Of a DNA stretch of 64,000 nt, positions 28,562 to 38,279 are shown piece by piece. This DNA comes from Chelydra serpentina. Taxonomy: Eukaryota; Chordata; Testudines; Chelydridae. Positions within the stretch are counted from its first letter, which is position 1; every line of letters begins with the position of its first letter. The stretch is from assembly GCA_037349315.1 (NCBI GenBank), contig JBAIAC010000219.1, positions 62,001-126,000 of the forward strand. The letters are read 5' to 3'. A program made the position numbers and the translations under genes. A model generated the notes under the pieces. The model was not told the DNA's origin. It saw only the letters and a list, made by a program, of their open reading frames with translations, and did not search any database.

Positions 28562-28643
28562 GCTGTGATGGCCGAGTGGTTAAGGCGTTGGAGTTGAAAT
28601 CCAATAGGGTTCCCCTGCGCAGGTTCGAATCCTGCTCACAGCG
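28562..28643 (+). tRNA. tRNA-Ser (TGA)
   Basis: 82 nt with a long variable arm. Acceptor GCTGTGA/TCACAGC is perfect with discriminator G. The D-arm is GGCCGAGTGGTTAAGGC. Anticodon stem TTGGA/TCCAA holds loop GTTGAAA (TGA). Variable arm AGGGTTCCCCT and T-arm GCAGG-TTCGAAT-CCTGC are paired. A T4 terminator lies about 10 nt downstream. It is the only single-copy, fully paired tRNA gene in the window. Confidence 0.95.
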
Positions 28644-29071
28644 AGGCCTGTGTTTTAACCACATTTCTAACAAGGGCAATACGTCTATACAGACCCCTAA
28701 GACACTCTCAATTCTCTCCCCAACCCAAGTGAATCTGGTTCTGCTCCTTTCCTAGAGATGCCTGGGACACTACCTCACGCCGTGTCCCTGAGGTGTCAGG
28801 CAAACTCTCAGCACCATGGAGCATCCTGACATTGATCCTTGTGACCTGTGGGTTGGATTTATTTTAGTGGGACACGGGACATGTGGAGGATAAGTTAAAC
28901 TCTTAATTTCCTTAGGGTTCGCCTTCAATATACTTGTATGGTGGTTAATTCATCACCATTACAGGTCTATTGTATTTATTAGAATAGCACAAGTAAGTCA
29001 CAGTCTGGTCACCCTTGGTGGGAGGTAATAGGACAAAGCCCCAAATAGCGGAAGTGGCCCTATACAATCTG
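28644..29071. other. Intergenic; contains a partial gggtgaccagat MITE
   Basis: No gene. 29,003-29,075 (gtctggtcacccttggtggg to tggccctatacaatc) is a partial copy of the palindromic MITE, close to the one at 18,617-18,700. Confidence 0.5.
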
Positions 29072-29665
29072 TGTCTGGCCAGCGGCAGGACATTAGCACG
29101 GCAGGGGAGGGGTGGGTGTGGCAGTGACATCACAAAGGCCGTTTGCAGGACCTCGGCCTATTGGTCAAAGGTGGTGGGGAGGCGGTGACCTCACAGAGAG
29201 ATGCTGACATCAGCCAGGCCAGGCCAGGCCAGGGGCGAGGGGCCAGGGAAACCTCGGAGACCCCCGTGGCTTTGCTTCAGCAAGTCTCCTTGTCGAGGTC
29301 TCTCTCGGAGGACTGAGAGAGTATTAGGGTTCACATACGTGAGCGCCAGGAGGAACCTCTTTGGAGTTTTCTCCTTTCCTTTTACAGACTTTCCTAGAAA
29401 ACAGACGTCCCTGGTTAGAAGGTAAGAGCCTCCGAGAGGTTAGAAACCTGTTCAGTCTGATCCATCTGGTGCGAGCTGAATTCTAGGCATGGAAAACAGT
29501 AGCTTCAGGTGGCAGAATTTTATTCCCCACTTGGGATTTTGTCCCTCAGAATCACTGGGGACATTAGGGTTTGTCCTTTTTGTTTGACCTTTTCCTCCAT
29601 CCCTCCCTCCTTTCTCTTCATCTCTTACTTCTTTTGTCCCTTCCCCTCCCAGCACCAGGAGAAGT
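29072..29665 (+). promoter_or_regulatory. Promoter/first-exon-like module, copy 2 of 4
   Basis: Same order of elements as 20601-21190: gtgacatcac, inverted CCAAT (cctattggtc), then the donor aaggtaagagcc at 29,422. Here no 57-bp array follows; the sequence diverges after ccaggagaagtgtaggggtt. A 74-codon ATG frame (29201-29425) starts at the homologous ATG but runs in a different frame from copy 1 for part of its length. Confidence 0.4.
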
Positions 29666-30002
29666 GTAGGGGTTTGTGTTTGTGTTTGGTGGGGGGTGCT
29701 CTGCAGATCCCATTGTGTGTGGTCTACCCAAAAATGTGGGGCTGAAATAGTGTTCGGACAGTGACCCCCACCGGTGACCTGGGCCATCCTTTGGGCTTTC
29801 TGGTGAGAGACCTGTGCCACCCCTCGGTCTCTACCCGGATTGGCTGAGCAGGGAGTTATTGACAGGGAGGGGACTCAGGTCCTTGTTCTCTTTTAAGACC
29901 AAGTAAATAAGTCATAACCAGTCATAGGTGTGATGAATTTTGCTGTTTCTCTGCATTAATTGTAGAGATTGAGGGATGTTAAGGTAAGAAAGGACCATTA
30001 TG
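29666..30002. other. Unassigned spacer
   Basis: No gene is seen between the module and the CR1 copy. Confidence 0.4.
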
Positions 30003-30452
30003 TGCATCTTTAGGACTTTAGGGGACTGGAGCACATGACTTATGAGGAGAGGCTGAGGGAACTGGGATTGTTTAGCCTGCAGAAGAGAAGAGTGAGGGGG
30101 GATTTGATAGCTGCTTTCAACTACCTAAAAGGGGGTTCCAAAGAGGCTGGATCTAGACTGTTCTCAGTGGTCGAAGATGACAGAACAAGGAGTAATGGTC
30201 TCAAGTTGCAGAGGGGGAGGTTTAGGTTGGATATTAGGAAAAACTTTTTCACTAGTAGGGTGGTGAAGCACTGGAATGGGTTCCCTAGGGAGGTGGTGGA
30301 ATCTCCTTCCTTAGAGGTTTTTAAGGTCAGGCTTAACAAAGCCCTGGCTGGGATGATTTAGTTGGGTTTGGTCCTGCTTTGAGCAGGAGGTTGGACTAGA
30401 TGACCCCCTGAGGTCCCTTCCAACCCTGAGATTCTATGATTCTATGATCCAG
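30003..30452 (+). mobile_element. CR1 LINE 3' end with ORF2 C-terminal remnant
   Basis: A 108-codon frame (30035-30361) encodes the CR1 ORF2 C-terminus ([20 protein letters not shown], ending [16 protein letters not shown]). The canonical 3' tail follows, ending gattctatgattctatga. The 3' repeats are intact, so this is a relatively young, 5'-truncated insertion. It is the reference for the fragment inside the minisatellite at 3499-3684. Confidence 0.92.
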
Positions 30453-31019
30453 TCGCACCTCCTGTATAACCCAGGCCCTAGCATGTCACCAAGTGGTTCC
30501 TGTAGCCAACCATAGCATGGGAGTGAACCAGAGCACGTCTTTTGGAACGACATCCACATGCATTACAGCCAGCTGGCTAACAGAAAATCTTTCTTCTGCA
30601 GGGACGTGGGGTTAAGGGACAGGGAGGAAAAGACATGGAGGCTGTGTCTAAAGTTAGAGCAGCGAGGCCAGGATAACCGGGGCTAGGTGCCAGGATTGGC
30701 TATCAGAAGACCTGCCGTTTTCTATTCCTGGCTTTGGGACCATGAGCGAGTCTCTACACCCCTGGGTGCCTCGGTTTCCCCAACTATCAAATAGAGCTAA
30801 TCAAGGTTTTGTTTGTTCTCCCCAGTTTACAGGGTGGGAAACTGAGACACTGTTGGGACCTGTCTACGCTACAGGTCTGTCGTGCATTTGTAAGCTACTG
30901 ACCCCCACATGTTGTTCAGAGGCTGTGGACAACACAGCTCCCAAAGGTGTGTTTGCTCTGTGATTATCCCCTATGGAACAGCAGGGCTGGACGGCCTTTT
31001 CTCATGGTGCTGTGGGAGC
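30453..31019. other. Unassigned intergenic sequence
   Basis: No gene or repeat that I can name. Confidence 0.4.
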
Positions 31020-31375
31020 AGGTCCTGAGGACTAAGGGTCTGAAGAAGCTCTCAAGGACTAATTTTTTTAAATAATTTTTATCAATGAATGGGGAGAAAA
31101 CATCCAATCACTGCTGGTAAGATTGGTGGGGGACAAAATACCGGCAGAGTGGTAATTACTGATGAGGAGAGGGCAGTGATACAGAGCGATCTGGCTCATT
31201 TGGCAAGCTGGGCCCATTCAAAGGAAACAAGTTTGACCAGAGGCAAATGCAAAATCCGATCCCTAGCAAGGCCTTTCTGGAATGTGTTTGCCTATTGTGG
31301 TTCACAGGAGGCCTGTGAGATGCAGGGGGTCTGATTAGATGATCTAATGGTCTCTTCTGACCATAAAGTCTAAAG
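31020..31375 (+). mobile_element. CR1-like LINE fragment
   Basis: Matches the start of 19665-20500 (gactaagggtctgaagaagc to ttgaccagaggcaaatgc), then jumps to the 3' tail (ggcctttctggaatgtgttt, gaccataaagtctaa). The middle is deleted. Confidence 0.75.
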
Positions 31376-32077
31376 CAGGCCTGCACAACTCATAAAGCGG
31401 CGAGGGCCGTATTACTCCAAAGAAAACAGCTGAGGGCCGAAACCCCCTGGCCTCGTGGAAACACCCCCCCACCCCTGTGCCGCCTGCTCCGCGGAAACAA
31501 CCCCTCCTTCCCCACCGCTTGGGTCTGGAAGCCTGTCGAGGGGGAAAGAAACAGCGCGCATAGGGTGACCAGATCACAGCAGTAAAATAGGACCTGCCCC
31601 CTCCCCGCTCAGCCCCACCATCACACCCCTCTTCACCCATCCCCCAGGGGTCACTATATTACTGCACACAACAGTCAATCAATACAGTTGTAGATAAATC
31701 TCTGCATTATGCATTTTTGTATAACTTTGATATGACTTTGTATTGAACCTTGGTAATATGTTATAGCGGGCCCCTAAGGTAGTATAATTAAGGTTAAAGA
31801 AAAATGTCTTTTTGCTAGAAGTAGAATAAGATCTTCCCCCCAAAATCGGGACAGGGGGTGGGCGGTAATAGGAACCTATATAAGCAAAAGACGTAAAAAT
31901 CAGGACTGTCCCTATAAAATGGGGACATCTGGTCACCCTACCCCCAGCCCAGAGACAAGCAGCAAAAAGGACCAATGGACACTGTCCCAGATTTTGGGCC
32001 GCACAGTGAGCCCTCCTACTCACACCCCCTGCGGGCCGCACAGTGAGCCCATCCAGGCCGCATGTTGTGCCGGCCTG
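31376..32077. mobile_element. hAT-like MITE carrying a nested MITE
   Basis: Ends caggcctgcacaac and gttgtgccggcctg are near-perfect inverted repeats. Internal tgcgggccgcacagtgagcc and gagggccgtattactcc are typical of this turtle element. A gggtgaccagat element (31561-31940) sits inside. No transposase. Confidence 0.7.
31561..31940. mobile_element. Nested MITE with extra insert
   Basis: Starts tagggtgaccagatc and ends gacatctggtcaccctac, with TA at each edge. The middle holds an additional AT-rich sequence (about 31,665-31,835, tattgaaccttggtaatatg) foreign to the 125-bp copies elsewhere, so it is a third nesting level. Confidence 0.65.
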
Positions 32078-32335
32078 CTGTAGACAAAGAGCCAGTAGAG
32101 AGGAGTTTTGTTCATTGACTTGTCGGCTTAAACACTCCCCTTCACTCTATTCTCAGACAAACACTAGTATTAACTGTTTGCTACTGATGGGTCTAGAAAG
32201 CATTTGTCGAGTGGAAGATGCCATTTCTGGGGGATTGTTCCCAAGACCCAGTACTTTGTGTTCCAACATCTCCCAGCTTCCTTGGTGAAGATAAAACTGA
32301 GGTTTCTTTGCAGTGTACAGAATAAAGGAGCTTTT
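32078..32335. repeat. 3' flank of tRNA-Arg-CCT
   Basis: Matches 790-1000 in direct orientation (gacttgtcggcttaaacact, tctagaaagcatttgtcgag). Shared cassette flank. Confidence 0.6.
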
Positions 32336-32408
32336 CACCCCAGATGGGACTTGAACCCACAATCTCTGGCTTAGGAAGCCAATGCCTTATCCATTAGGCC
32401 ACTGGGGC
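32336..32408 (-). tRNA. tRNA-Arg (CCT)
   Basis: 73 nt. Acceptor GCCCCAG/CTGGGGT pairs (G1-T72 as in human Arg-CCT, by memory). Anticodon stem TTGGC/GCCAG holds loop TTCCTAA, giving CCT. T-arm GTGGG-TTCAAGT-CCCAT. The D-arm GGCCTAATGGATAAGGC is canonical. This is the closest of the three Arg-type loci to the vertebrate Arg-CCT sequence. No T4 run nearby downstream. Confidence 0.9.
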
Positions 32409-32842
32409 CCTGAAGTACAACTGATGGAGGGATGGAAATTCCCTCTCATAATTGCACATTCCTCACATTCGCTAGGAAGCCAAATACACCCTTTATGCGC
32501 CTTACAGAAATGTCGGCATCCCCTGTCACCGAGGCAACTGGGCAGGTCGCTGACAGAGCTGAGCCCCACCTTTCTGCAGCCATCTTTAGAGAAGAACCCC
32601 ATCCCAGAGTCACCCCTCCCTCCGTCAGCACCCGCACGGCTGTGGCTCTGAGTGGCAGTAGGATGATTGGGGGGTGAATCCAGGGCTGGAAGCGGGGTCA
32701 GGTCAGCCTGTGAGGCGTAACCAGGTGGGGCAGACCCAGGGTGAGACTGTGGGCTGCTGGTCGGATGTTGGGATCAGAGCTCTAGATCAAAGCTGCACAG
32801 CGACCTGACACCCAGTGTTACAAGGCCGACATAGTGACCCCT
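32409..32842. repeat. 5' flank of tRNA-Arg-CCT
   Basis: 32,420-32,470 and 32,655-32,842 match 1,090-1,330. The inserted part (32,505-32,640) matches 17,405-17,545 inverted. No gene. Confidence 0.55.
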
Positions 32843-33900
32843 GTCACAGCATGGGCTTTTCCTTGTTGCCTATGGGGGTTTTTCTTGGTTCCCTAGGGGT
32901 TGCATGCAGAGGGGGTGGGACTCAGTTTCCCTGGGTGTTACGGGTGTAACGAGGTGATGGGAGAGGGAGTTTGTTGTTACAGGGGACTGGCGAGGGGACT
33001 GGGGACCCCAGCCACGGACGTGGCGACAGGTGACCCGGAAGCCAGCTCAGGAGTCCGCAGCCGGTCCTGGCCAGTAGGAGAACAATGGGCTGCGAAGAGA
33101 GGAGCCCCGGGGTCCTAACCAGCCGGTTCCAGCCAGACAGGGCCAGAGACGAGAAGAGGCCCAGACAACCCTGTTTGCAGGGCAGTTTACCTGGAGAGAA
33201 GAGAATGGACAGAGGTGGGGCTTGGGGCCAGTGATATCCCCCGTGGGGCAGCAGGGGGGGGGGGCTCCAGTGGCGTAGCCGGGGGGGATTAGGGGGAGCG
33301 GCTGCTCCCCCTGTGAGCACAAGCGGCGGCGCCCACGCCCCGCTGCCGGAGCTGGGCTCGGGCGGGGATTTAAAAGGCCCGCTGCTCCCCGCGGCTGCAG
33401 GAGCCGTGGGCCTTTGAAATCCCCACCCGAGCCCCGCTGCCGGAGCTCCGGCGGCACTTTAAAGGGCCCGGGGCTCCCCGCAGCGGCTGGAGCTGCGGGC
33501 CTTTTAAATCACCACCGGGGAATCTGGTCAGGTCCGGCACGGTGTACTTGCTCTTGCCGGTACCGGACCGGACCGGCTTACTTTCACCTCTGGGAGGACC
33601 CTGAGAGCCTCCCTGAGGCGCCGCCAGGTGAGTACAGGGGGAGCCTGGGGAGGCGCCTTTTTATAGCACCGCTCCCCATGTGCTCCGGACCTGCCTACGC
33701 TACTGGGGGGCTCTGGGCTGGGGAGAGGAAGCAGGCAGAGCCCACTGGGATACAGGAGAGAGCTGGATGTGCTGGGCTCGGGGGAGGCCAGGCCTGAGGG
33801 CCCTGAGAGTTCCTGTGCTGTGTTCAACGCTCAATAAACCCTCCTGTGTTACGCTGGCTGAGAGTCACTCTGGTCTAGAGAACAGGGGGGCAGAGATAAT
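32843..33900 (+). mobile_element. LTR-like block with a GC-rich nested insert
   Basis: The left part begins tgtcacagcatgggcttttc. The right part has a polyadenylation signal in cgctcaataaaccctcctg (33,825-33,845) and gctggctgagagtcactctg, as in 23404-23989. Between about 33,255 and 33,590 lies a GC-rich segment with internal near-duplication (gccccgctgccggagct at 33,336 and 33,430), probably another insertion. No viral gene is present. Boundaries are uncertain. Confidence 0.45.
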
Positions 33901-35245
33901 ATGGCACAGTTCGGGCTTTCAGACATTTTGGTTGACTGTCAGGTTTAATGTTCAATGTCACAGTGATTCCCTTCATACTTCCCAGATCCTCTCCAAAAAC
34001 AGCCGCATGTTTCCTTAGTACAGTGGTGAGACCGGTTTCTCCTTTAGTCATTCGGTGCACTTCTGCCCAATTCAGCTGCATCCTCCCAAGCCAAGACCGA
34101 CCCATTAAGGCTGGGTAATTACCTCTCACCACAAACAGGGGCAATTTAGCAGCCTGTCCATTGAGCTCCACCTTAACATCAATAGTGCCCAACATGGGCA
34201 CAGCTTCTCCCGTATACGTCTTCAGAACAGTTTTTGTTGCCTTAAGCGGAAGATGCTGTAGCTTTTCGTTATACACAGTCTCGGAGCCCAGCGAGACGGC
34301 TGCACCGGTGTCCAGTTCCATGCGTGTAGGTTTGCCATCCAACAACGGGGCTCCCCAGTACCCATGTGAGCCCACTGCCAAAGACAAAATGTGCAGCGGC
34401 ACTTCTTCTTGCGATGAGGTGTCACCTTGGTCATCCTGGGTCTGCTCTAGGGTATGCAGGTTCCCCTTCTTGGTCGGCCAGAGCACAGGCCTCTTTTTCT
34501 TTTGTTTACAGGCACACTCAATGTGTCCCTTTTTGCCACAGTGTCGACACACCAGGTCCTTACACCAGCATTCGGATGCCCGGTGACCCAGCTTACCACA
34601 GCGGTAACATTCCTGACTCTGCACAGTTTTGTGGGTCGGTTCTTGTGACACCTTATGCACCCTAGGGGATGCACCGATGTATTGCGCCTCCTTGGTAGCC
34701 AGTTCCATGGAGACCGCAATAGCAACAGCCTTGTGTAAGGTAAGCTGAGCCTCTGTCAATAGGCGCTTCCGTATAGCGTCACTGTGCAGGCCACACACGA
34801 ACCTGTCACGCAGGGCGTCATTTAACATCTCCTTACAGTCACAGTGTTCCGCAAGCCTTTTTAAAGTTGCTACACATTGTACAACTGGTTCATCTTCTTT
34901 TTGGTCTCTTTTGTGGAACCCACTATATCTTTCAGCAGTTACCAGTGGTTTGGGGGGGAAATGGGACCCCAGGATTCCCACAATGTCACTGTAAGATTTG
35001 GTCTCAGGCTTAACAGGGTGTAGTGAGCTGCGTCGCAGGGAGTAGGTTTTAGCCCCCACAACACTTAAGAATATTGACACCTTCTTCTCTTCTGTAGTGT
35101 CATTGGCAATCACAAAAAGCTCCAAACGCTCAGTACACACGTGCCATTGCACTATGTTCTCCTCCAAGGATTCCAGGGGCCCTGTAAGTGTAGCCGTGGG
35201 TTTAGTTTCAGGTTTCACAGTCAGTGCAAACAAGCCAGTTCTCAC
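33875..35245 (-). pseudogene. Truncated gypsy gag-protease polyprotein
   Basis: A 456-codon frame. A capsid-like gag region occupies residues 20-190. Two CCHC zinc knuckles lie at about 213-226 and 233-244 (C-X2-C-X4-H-X4-C). An aspartic protease motif LDTGAA is at 311-316, followed by the conserved GRSWL near 382. Homology to the start of reverse transcriptase begins about residue 415 and ends abruptly at 456 in unrelated residues. The frame is open but lacks RT, RNase H and integrase, so it cannot transpose alone. Domesticated gag genes exist in vertebrates, but nothing here shows domestication. Confidence 0.8.
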
Positions 35246-35359
35246 CCCCTTCCAACAGCTAAATGATTTTGATAAGGGGTTTTCTTTCTTTTTACCTTGA
35301 CTTCTACTTCCCTCTGTTGCTGGGGCAGCACAGGGATCCCGTCCTCGTCGCCACTTCGT

Positions 35360-35577
35360 TGTATCCTTGGGGCAGCAGGTTTAGGAAGAAATCATTTAAG
35401 ACACAGAGAGCTGAGAGCCATGGAAGCAGCCATTTATTTTCACACACTGAGCTGACCAAACCAGCCAAAACTGGCTGGGCTATCCCCTAATAATCTAACT
35501 CAGTTGCCATAGTAACAACAAGGTGCTATCACCACAACAACCAAATACACAACAGCAGACATCCCCAGCGCATCACA
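35360..35577 (-). repeat. 5' LTR of the gypsy-type element
   Basis: About 218 bp. On the minus strand it begins TGTGATGCGCTGGGG and ends near GGATACA. It contains gtgtgtgaaaataaatgg (AATAAA signal) followed by a short U5. It directly precedes the primer-binding-like site. No second LTR is present. Confidence 0.65.
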
Positions 35578-35816
35578 AGGACGTGTGGCACAGGCTCTCG
35601 TGTTTCAGCAATTGCAGTCGCAGCCGCCGCCTTGCCAATGCCGGTCACAGCAGCCTCTTCATCAGCTCCAGGCTCGTGATTTGATTCTTTCTAATGCTCC
35701 TCTTCAAAGAAGCCTTTTCCTTAGCAAGCAGTTACTTGGATTGCCAAGGGAGCCCTCTTCTGTCTCCTAGAAAGACACAGGGAAATGTGATGAGAGGAGA
35801 CAAAAGCCGTACAACA
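35578..35816. other. Spacer
   Basis: No gene is seen. Confidence 0.4.
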
Positions 35817-35890
35817 AGGCACCACTGGGAGTTGAACCCAGGATCTCCTGTTTACTAGACAGGTGCTTTAGCCGGCTAAGCGATGGTGCC
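35817..35890 (-). tRNA. tRNA-Thr (AGT)
   Basis: 74 nt. Acceptor GGCACCA/TGGTGCC, anticodon stem CCTGT/ACAGG with loop CTAGTAA (AGT), and T-arm CTGGG-TTCAACT-CCCAG are all paired. The D-loop differs (TCGCTTAGCCGGCTAAAGC) from the other two Thr genes. A T4 terminator lies about 10 nt downstream. Flanks differ from the other Thr copies, so it was duplicated separately. Confidence 0.9.
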
Positions 35891-36203
35891 GGCCTCAAGC
35901 AAACCCTTGCAACTGTTCCATTTGATGGTCCAAGACAAGACCTGCAAATTCCAAAGTACAGACATTCCCCATTTCCCTCAAAACTTGCAGACCTGGAGGT
36001 GTCTGGCTCTGTGCGCACAGAAAACCCAGACCCAGAAGCCTTCCTTCCTCCAGACTGTGAGGCCAGTGGGCATGTGAGAAAGTTGCCCTGTCAGTCACAG
36101 GCAGAAAATGGCCCTTCCTAGGAAAGCCCAAGTCCTGAAAAGAAAAGAGTAGTGTGAAGAAAGGTACTAAAGAACTGCCTTTTTGAGGATATGATGCCTT
36201 TTA

Positions 36204-36276
36204 CACCTGACCAGGGACTTGAACCCTGGACCCAGAGATTAAAAGTCTGATGCTCGACCAACTGAGCTAGCCAGGC
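36204..36276 (-). tRNA. tRNA-Lys (TTT), anticodon stem damaged
   Basis: 73 nt. Acceptor GCCTGGC/GTCAGGT with wobbles, D-arm AGCTCAGTTGGTCGAGC, loop CTTTTAA (TTT), T-arm CAGGG-TTCAAGT-CCCTG. The 3' side of the anticodon stem reads TCTCT instead of TCTGA, breaking the two outer pairs. No T4 nearby. Sister of 53245-53317 and 55608-55680 with shared flanks. Confidence 0.7.
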
Positions 36277-36809
36277 TCACATGGCAAATGGGCAAGTTTA
36301 GTGCAGAAAAGAAACTAGTCAAGAAAAAGAGGGCAGGAAACAATACAGAAAACTAGCTACTCTGGCTCCCTTAGCAGCCCTAGCCCCAGCCTGTTCCTCC
36401 ATCTGGCACCCTGAGGCCTTCTTCTTTTTCTAGTTAAATCTCAGATCCAGGAGAAAACACCGTTCGACAAAGAAAAACAAAATCACAGACAGAAATGCCA
36501 CTGGAAATACAAAAAAAAAAAGGAAAATGCCATCCCCAATCACATTACGGCGGGGGTGGGGATTTGGGGAAGGGGTGGAATGGGGATGGGGGCAGAGCTC
36601 CTGGCCCCACAGCGCTTCCTGCCAGCCCCAGACTGCGCTGTCTGGGCCTGCTCCTGTGGGTGTGAGCCTCTCTCCTGACTCCTAAAGACTCAGCAGGAGC
36701 AAGGGGCCTGTCCAGGAAATGGCCAGAGCTTCTGGGAACCCGGGTGTGGCTCTGGACACCACCAGGGATCATTTGGCTCCTGGCACACAAGGGAACGTAA
36801 AAAGCTGAA
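36277..36809. repeat. Shared 5' flank of Lys genes, then spacer
   Basis: 36,295-36,545 matches 53,330-53,590 and 55,690-55,940 (ctactctggctcccttagca, gacagaaatgccac). The rest is unassigned. Confidence 0.6.
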
Positions 36810-36877
36810 CACCCAGACATGGGGCTTGAACCCCCGACTAAGAGCTTGATGCGCTACTGACTGAGCTAGCCCAGTTC
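36810..36877 (-). pseudogene. tRNA-Lys (CTT) relic
   Basis: The reverse complement carries GGGCTAGCTCAGTCAGTAGC and loop region GCTCTTAGTC with CTT, ending in a GGGTTCAAGCCCCA T-arm. Several nucleotides are missing between anticodon stem and T-arm (about 68 nt total). The acceptor ends do not pair well. A Lys-CTT pseudogene. Confidence 0.65.
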
Positions 36878-37274
36878 AGGGAGTGCAGCGACCCCCCTTC
36901 TACTGCAAGAGCAGGCAGGTAAAACAGAGGCAAAAAGAAGTCCCAGGACCCTTCCTCTATTTCTCCATGGCCACAGCCCATCAGCAGGATTCCTCCTGCT
37001 CCTCCCTCCTGCAAGTAGCCACCCCTGGAAAGCAGGTACAGGCCCAGCCAACCACACTTCTATGGGCCAACCTGCAAGGGCAGAGGAGGCCAAGCTACAA
37101 GGGGTCACTTGCCTAGATCCTGCAGCTTCCCCTGGCTGATGCTAAGGCGCTTTCTCAGCAAATTTCACCACCCTCTGTCCTGCAGGGGTTGGGGTTATCC
37201 CAGGGACAGGCCAGTGGCAAAAGGAGAAGTGCCTTGCTGGACAGCTAGGGGAACGGGGAAGAGGTAACCCATCA
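36878..37274. other. Spacer and start of the inverted arm
   Basis: From about 37,080 the sequence is the reverse complement of 2,016-2,210. No gene. Confidence 0.5.
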
Positions 37275-37344
37275 TATTTCTGTCTGGTTTCAAACCAGGG
37301 GCCTTTTGCATGTTAGGCAAACGTGCTAAACACACGACAGAAAC
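37275..37344 (-). pseudogene. tRNA-Val (AAC) with damaged D-arm, inverted copy
   Basis: 70 nt. It carries the same 3-nt shorter D-arm as 1946-2015 (GTCGTGTGTTTAGCACG). Loop CTAACAT gives AAC. T-arm CCTGG-TTTGAAA-CCAGA. Acceptor GTTTCTG/CAGAAAT. Inherited damage plus later changes; probably not functional. Confidence 0.65.
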
Positions 37345-38206
37345 TCTCTTGCAGGGCTCTGCCCCTCCCTTCAAATCCCATCCACTTGGCTGGCGCTCGT
37401 CCTGGCACACACTGATGGGCAAACCTGGAGAAAGTGGCAGCAGCCCTTCGAGAGATCAACTGGTAGAGCAAAGGGCTGGAGCCGGAGCTCAGGAAGTCAA
37501 CCTTCTCTTGCCCTTGTGACTCCAGCTTGAAGGAGAGCTTCTTTTCCTTCCCCTTGCTGAGAAAGAGCAAGAGAAGAAGGAAAGCCCAGGTGGGCACAAG
37601 CCCCCACTGTCTTTTCCTGCTGGGGAGCCTGAAATGAGGCAAGTGGTGGCTGAGGTGTCAGACTGCCAGGGAGCTCCCGGCACCGCTGGCTGCCTGGGCT
37701 GAAGGAACACAGGGGAACTGTGCTGTGCCCATAACACAGAGGTGGATTAATCAAACCCTCTTCTGCTTGCACCGGGCCTCCCACTTCCTACCCTGGGCCT
37801 GCAAGTGAGGGGGCGGCTTGCACAGCGCCAAGAGTCTCACCTGTGAGGCAGGAGGCGGCTGACGCCCGCAGCCTGCTGGGGAGCTCCCAGAAGTGATTAA
37901 GGGACAGAGACTCCTAAGTGCCCAGAGTAACTAGGGTTTGGGGTTCACGAGGCCGGTAAGGGGGTCGCTATGTCGGCCTTGTAACCCTGGGTGTCAGGTC
38001 GCTGTGCAGCTTTGATCTAGAGCTCTGATCCCAACGACCGACCAGCAGCCCACAGCCTCACCCTGGGTCTGCCCCACCTGGTTACTCCTCACAGGCTGAC
38101 CTGACCCCACTTCCAGCCCTGGATTCACCCCCTAATCACCCTACTTCCAAATGAATGTAAGGAATGTGCAATTATGAGAGGGAATTTCCATCCCTCCAGC
38201 AGGTGT
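37345..38206. repeat. Inverted-arm spacer between Val and Arg-type genes
   Basis: Reverse complement of 1,075-1,945, over 95% identical by eye. No gene; mirrored frames are not conserved in frame. Confidence 0.7.
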
Positions 38207-38279
38207 ACCTCAGTGGCCCAATGGATAAGGCATTGGCTTTTTAAGCTGAAGATTGTGGGTTCAAGTCCCATCTGGGGTA
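38207..38279 (+). tRNA. Arg-type tRNA body with Lys anticodon (TTT)
   Basis: 73 nt, inverted-duplicate sister of the Arg-TCT gene at 1002-1074. Acceptor ACCTCAG/CTGGGGT, D-arm GGCCCAATGGATAAGGC and T-arm GTGGG-TTCAAGT-CCCAT are kept. Loop TTTTTAA gives TTT (Lys) where the sister has TCT. The anticodon stem TTGGC/GCTGA still pairs through wobbles. The first T4 run is about 40 nt downstream. If charged by ArgRS it would put Arg at Lys codons. ArgRS normally reads C35, lost here, so charging is uncertain. Confidence 0.75.

Larger units (their letters stand above)
33875..35577 (-). mobile_element. Ty3/gypsy-type LTR retrotransposon, 3' truncated
   Basis: Read on the minus strand: a short LTR (35360-35577), a primer-binding-like tggcgacgaggac just inside, then a gag-protease frame that stops at the start of reverse transcriptase. 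The rest of pol and the 3' LTR are missing; the element is cut at the border with the LTR-like block at 33,900. Confidence 0.8.

Noticed and set aside
28231..28755. 174-codon frame
   Set aside because: Overlaps the tRNA-Ser gene completely and has no recognisable domain.
30035..30361. Stand-alone 108-codon gene
   Set aside because: It is the C-terminal end of CR1 ORF2, truncated on the 5' side.
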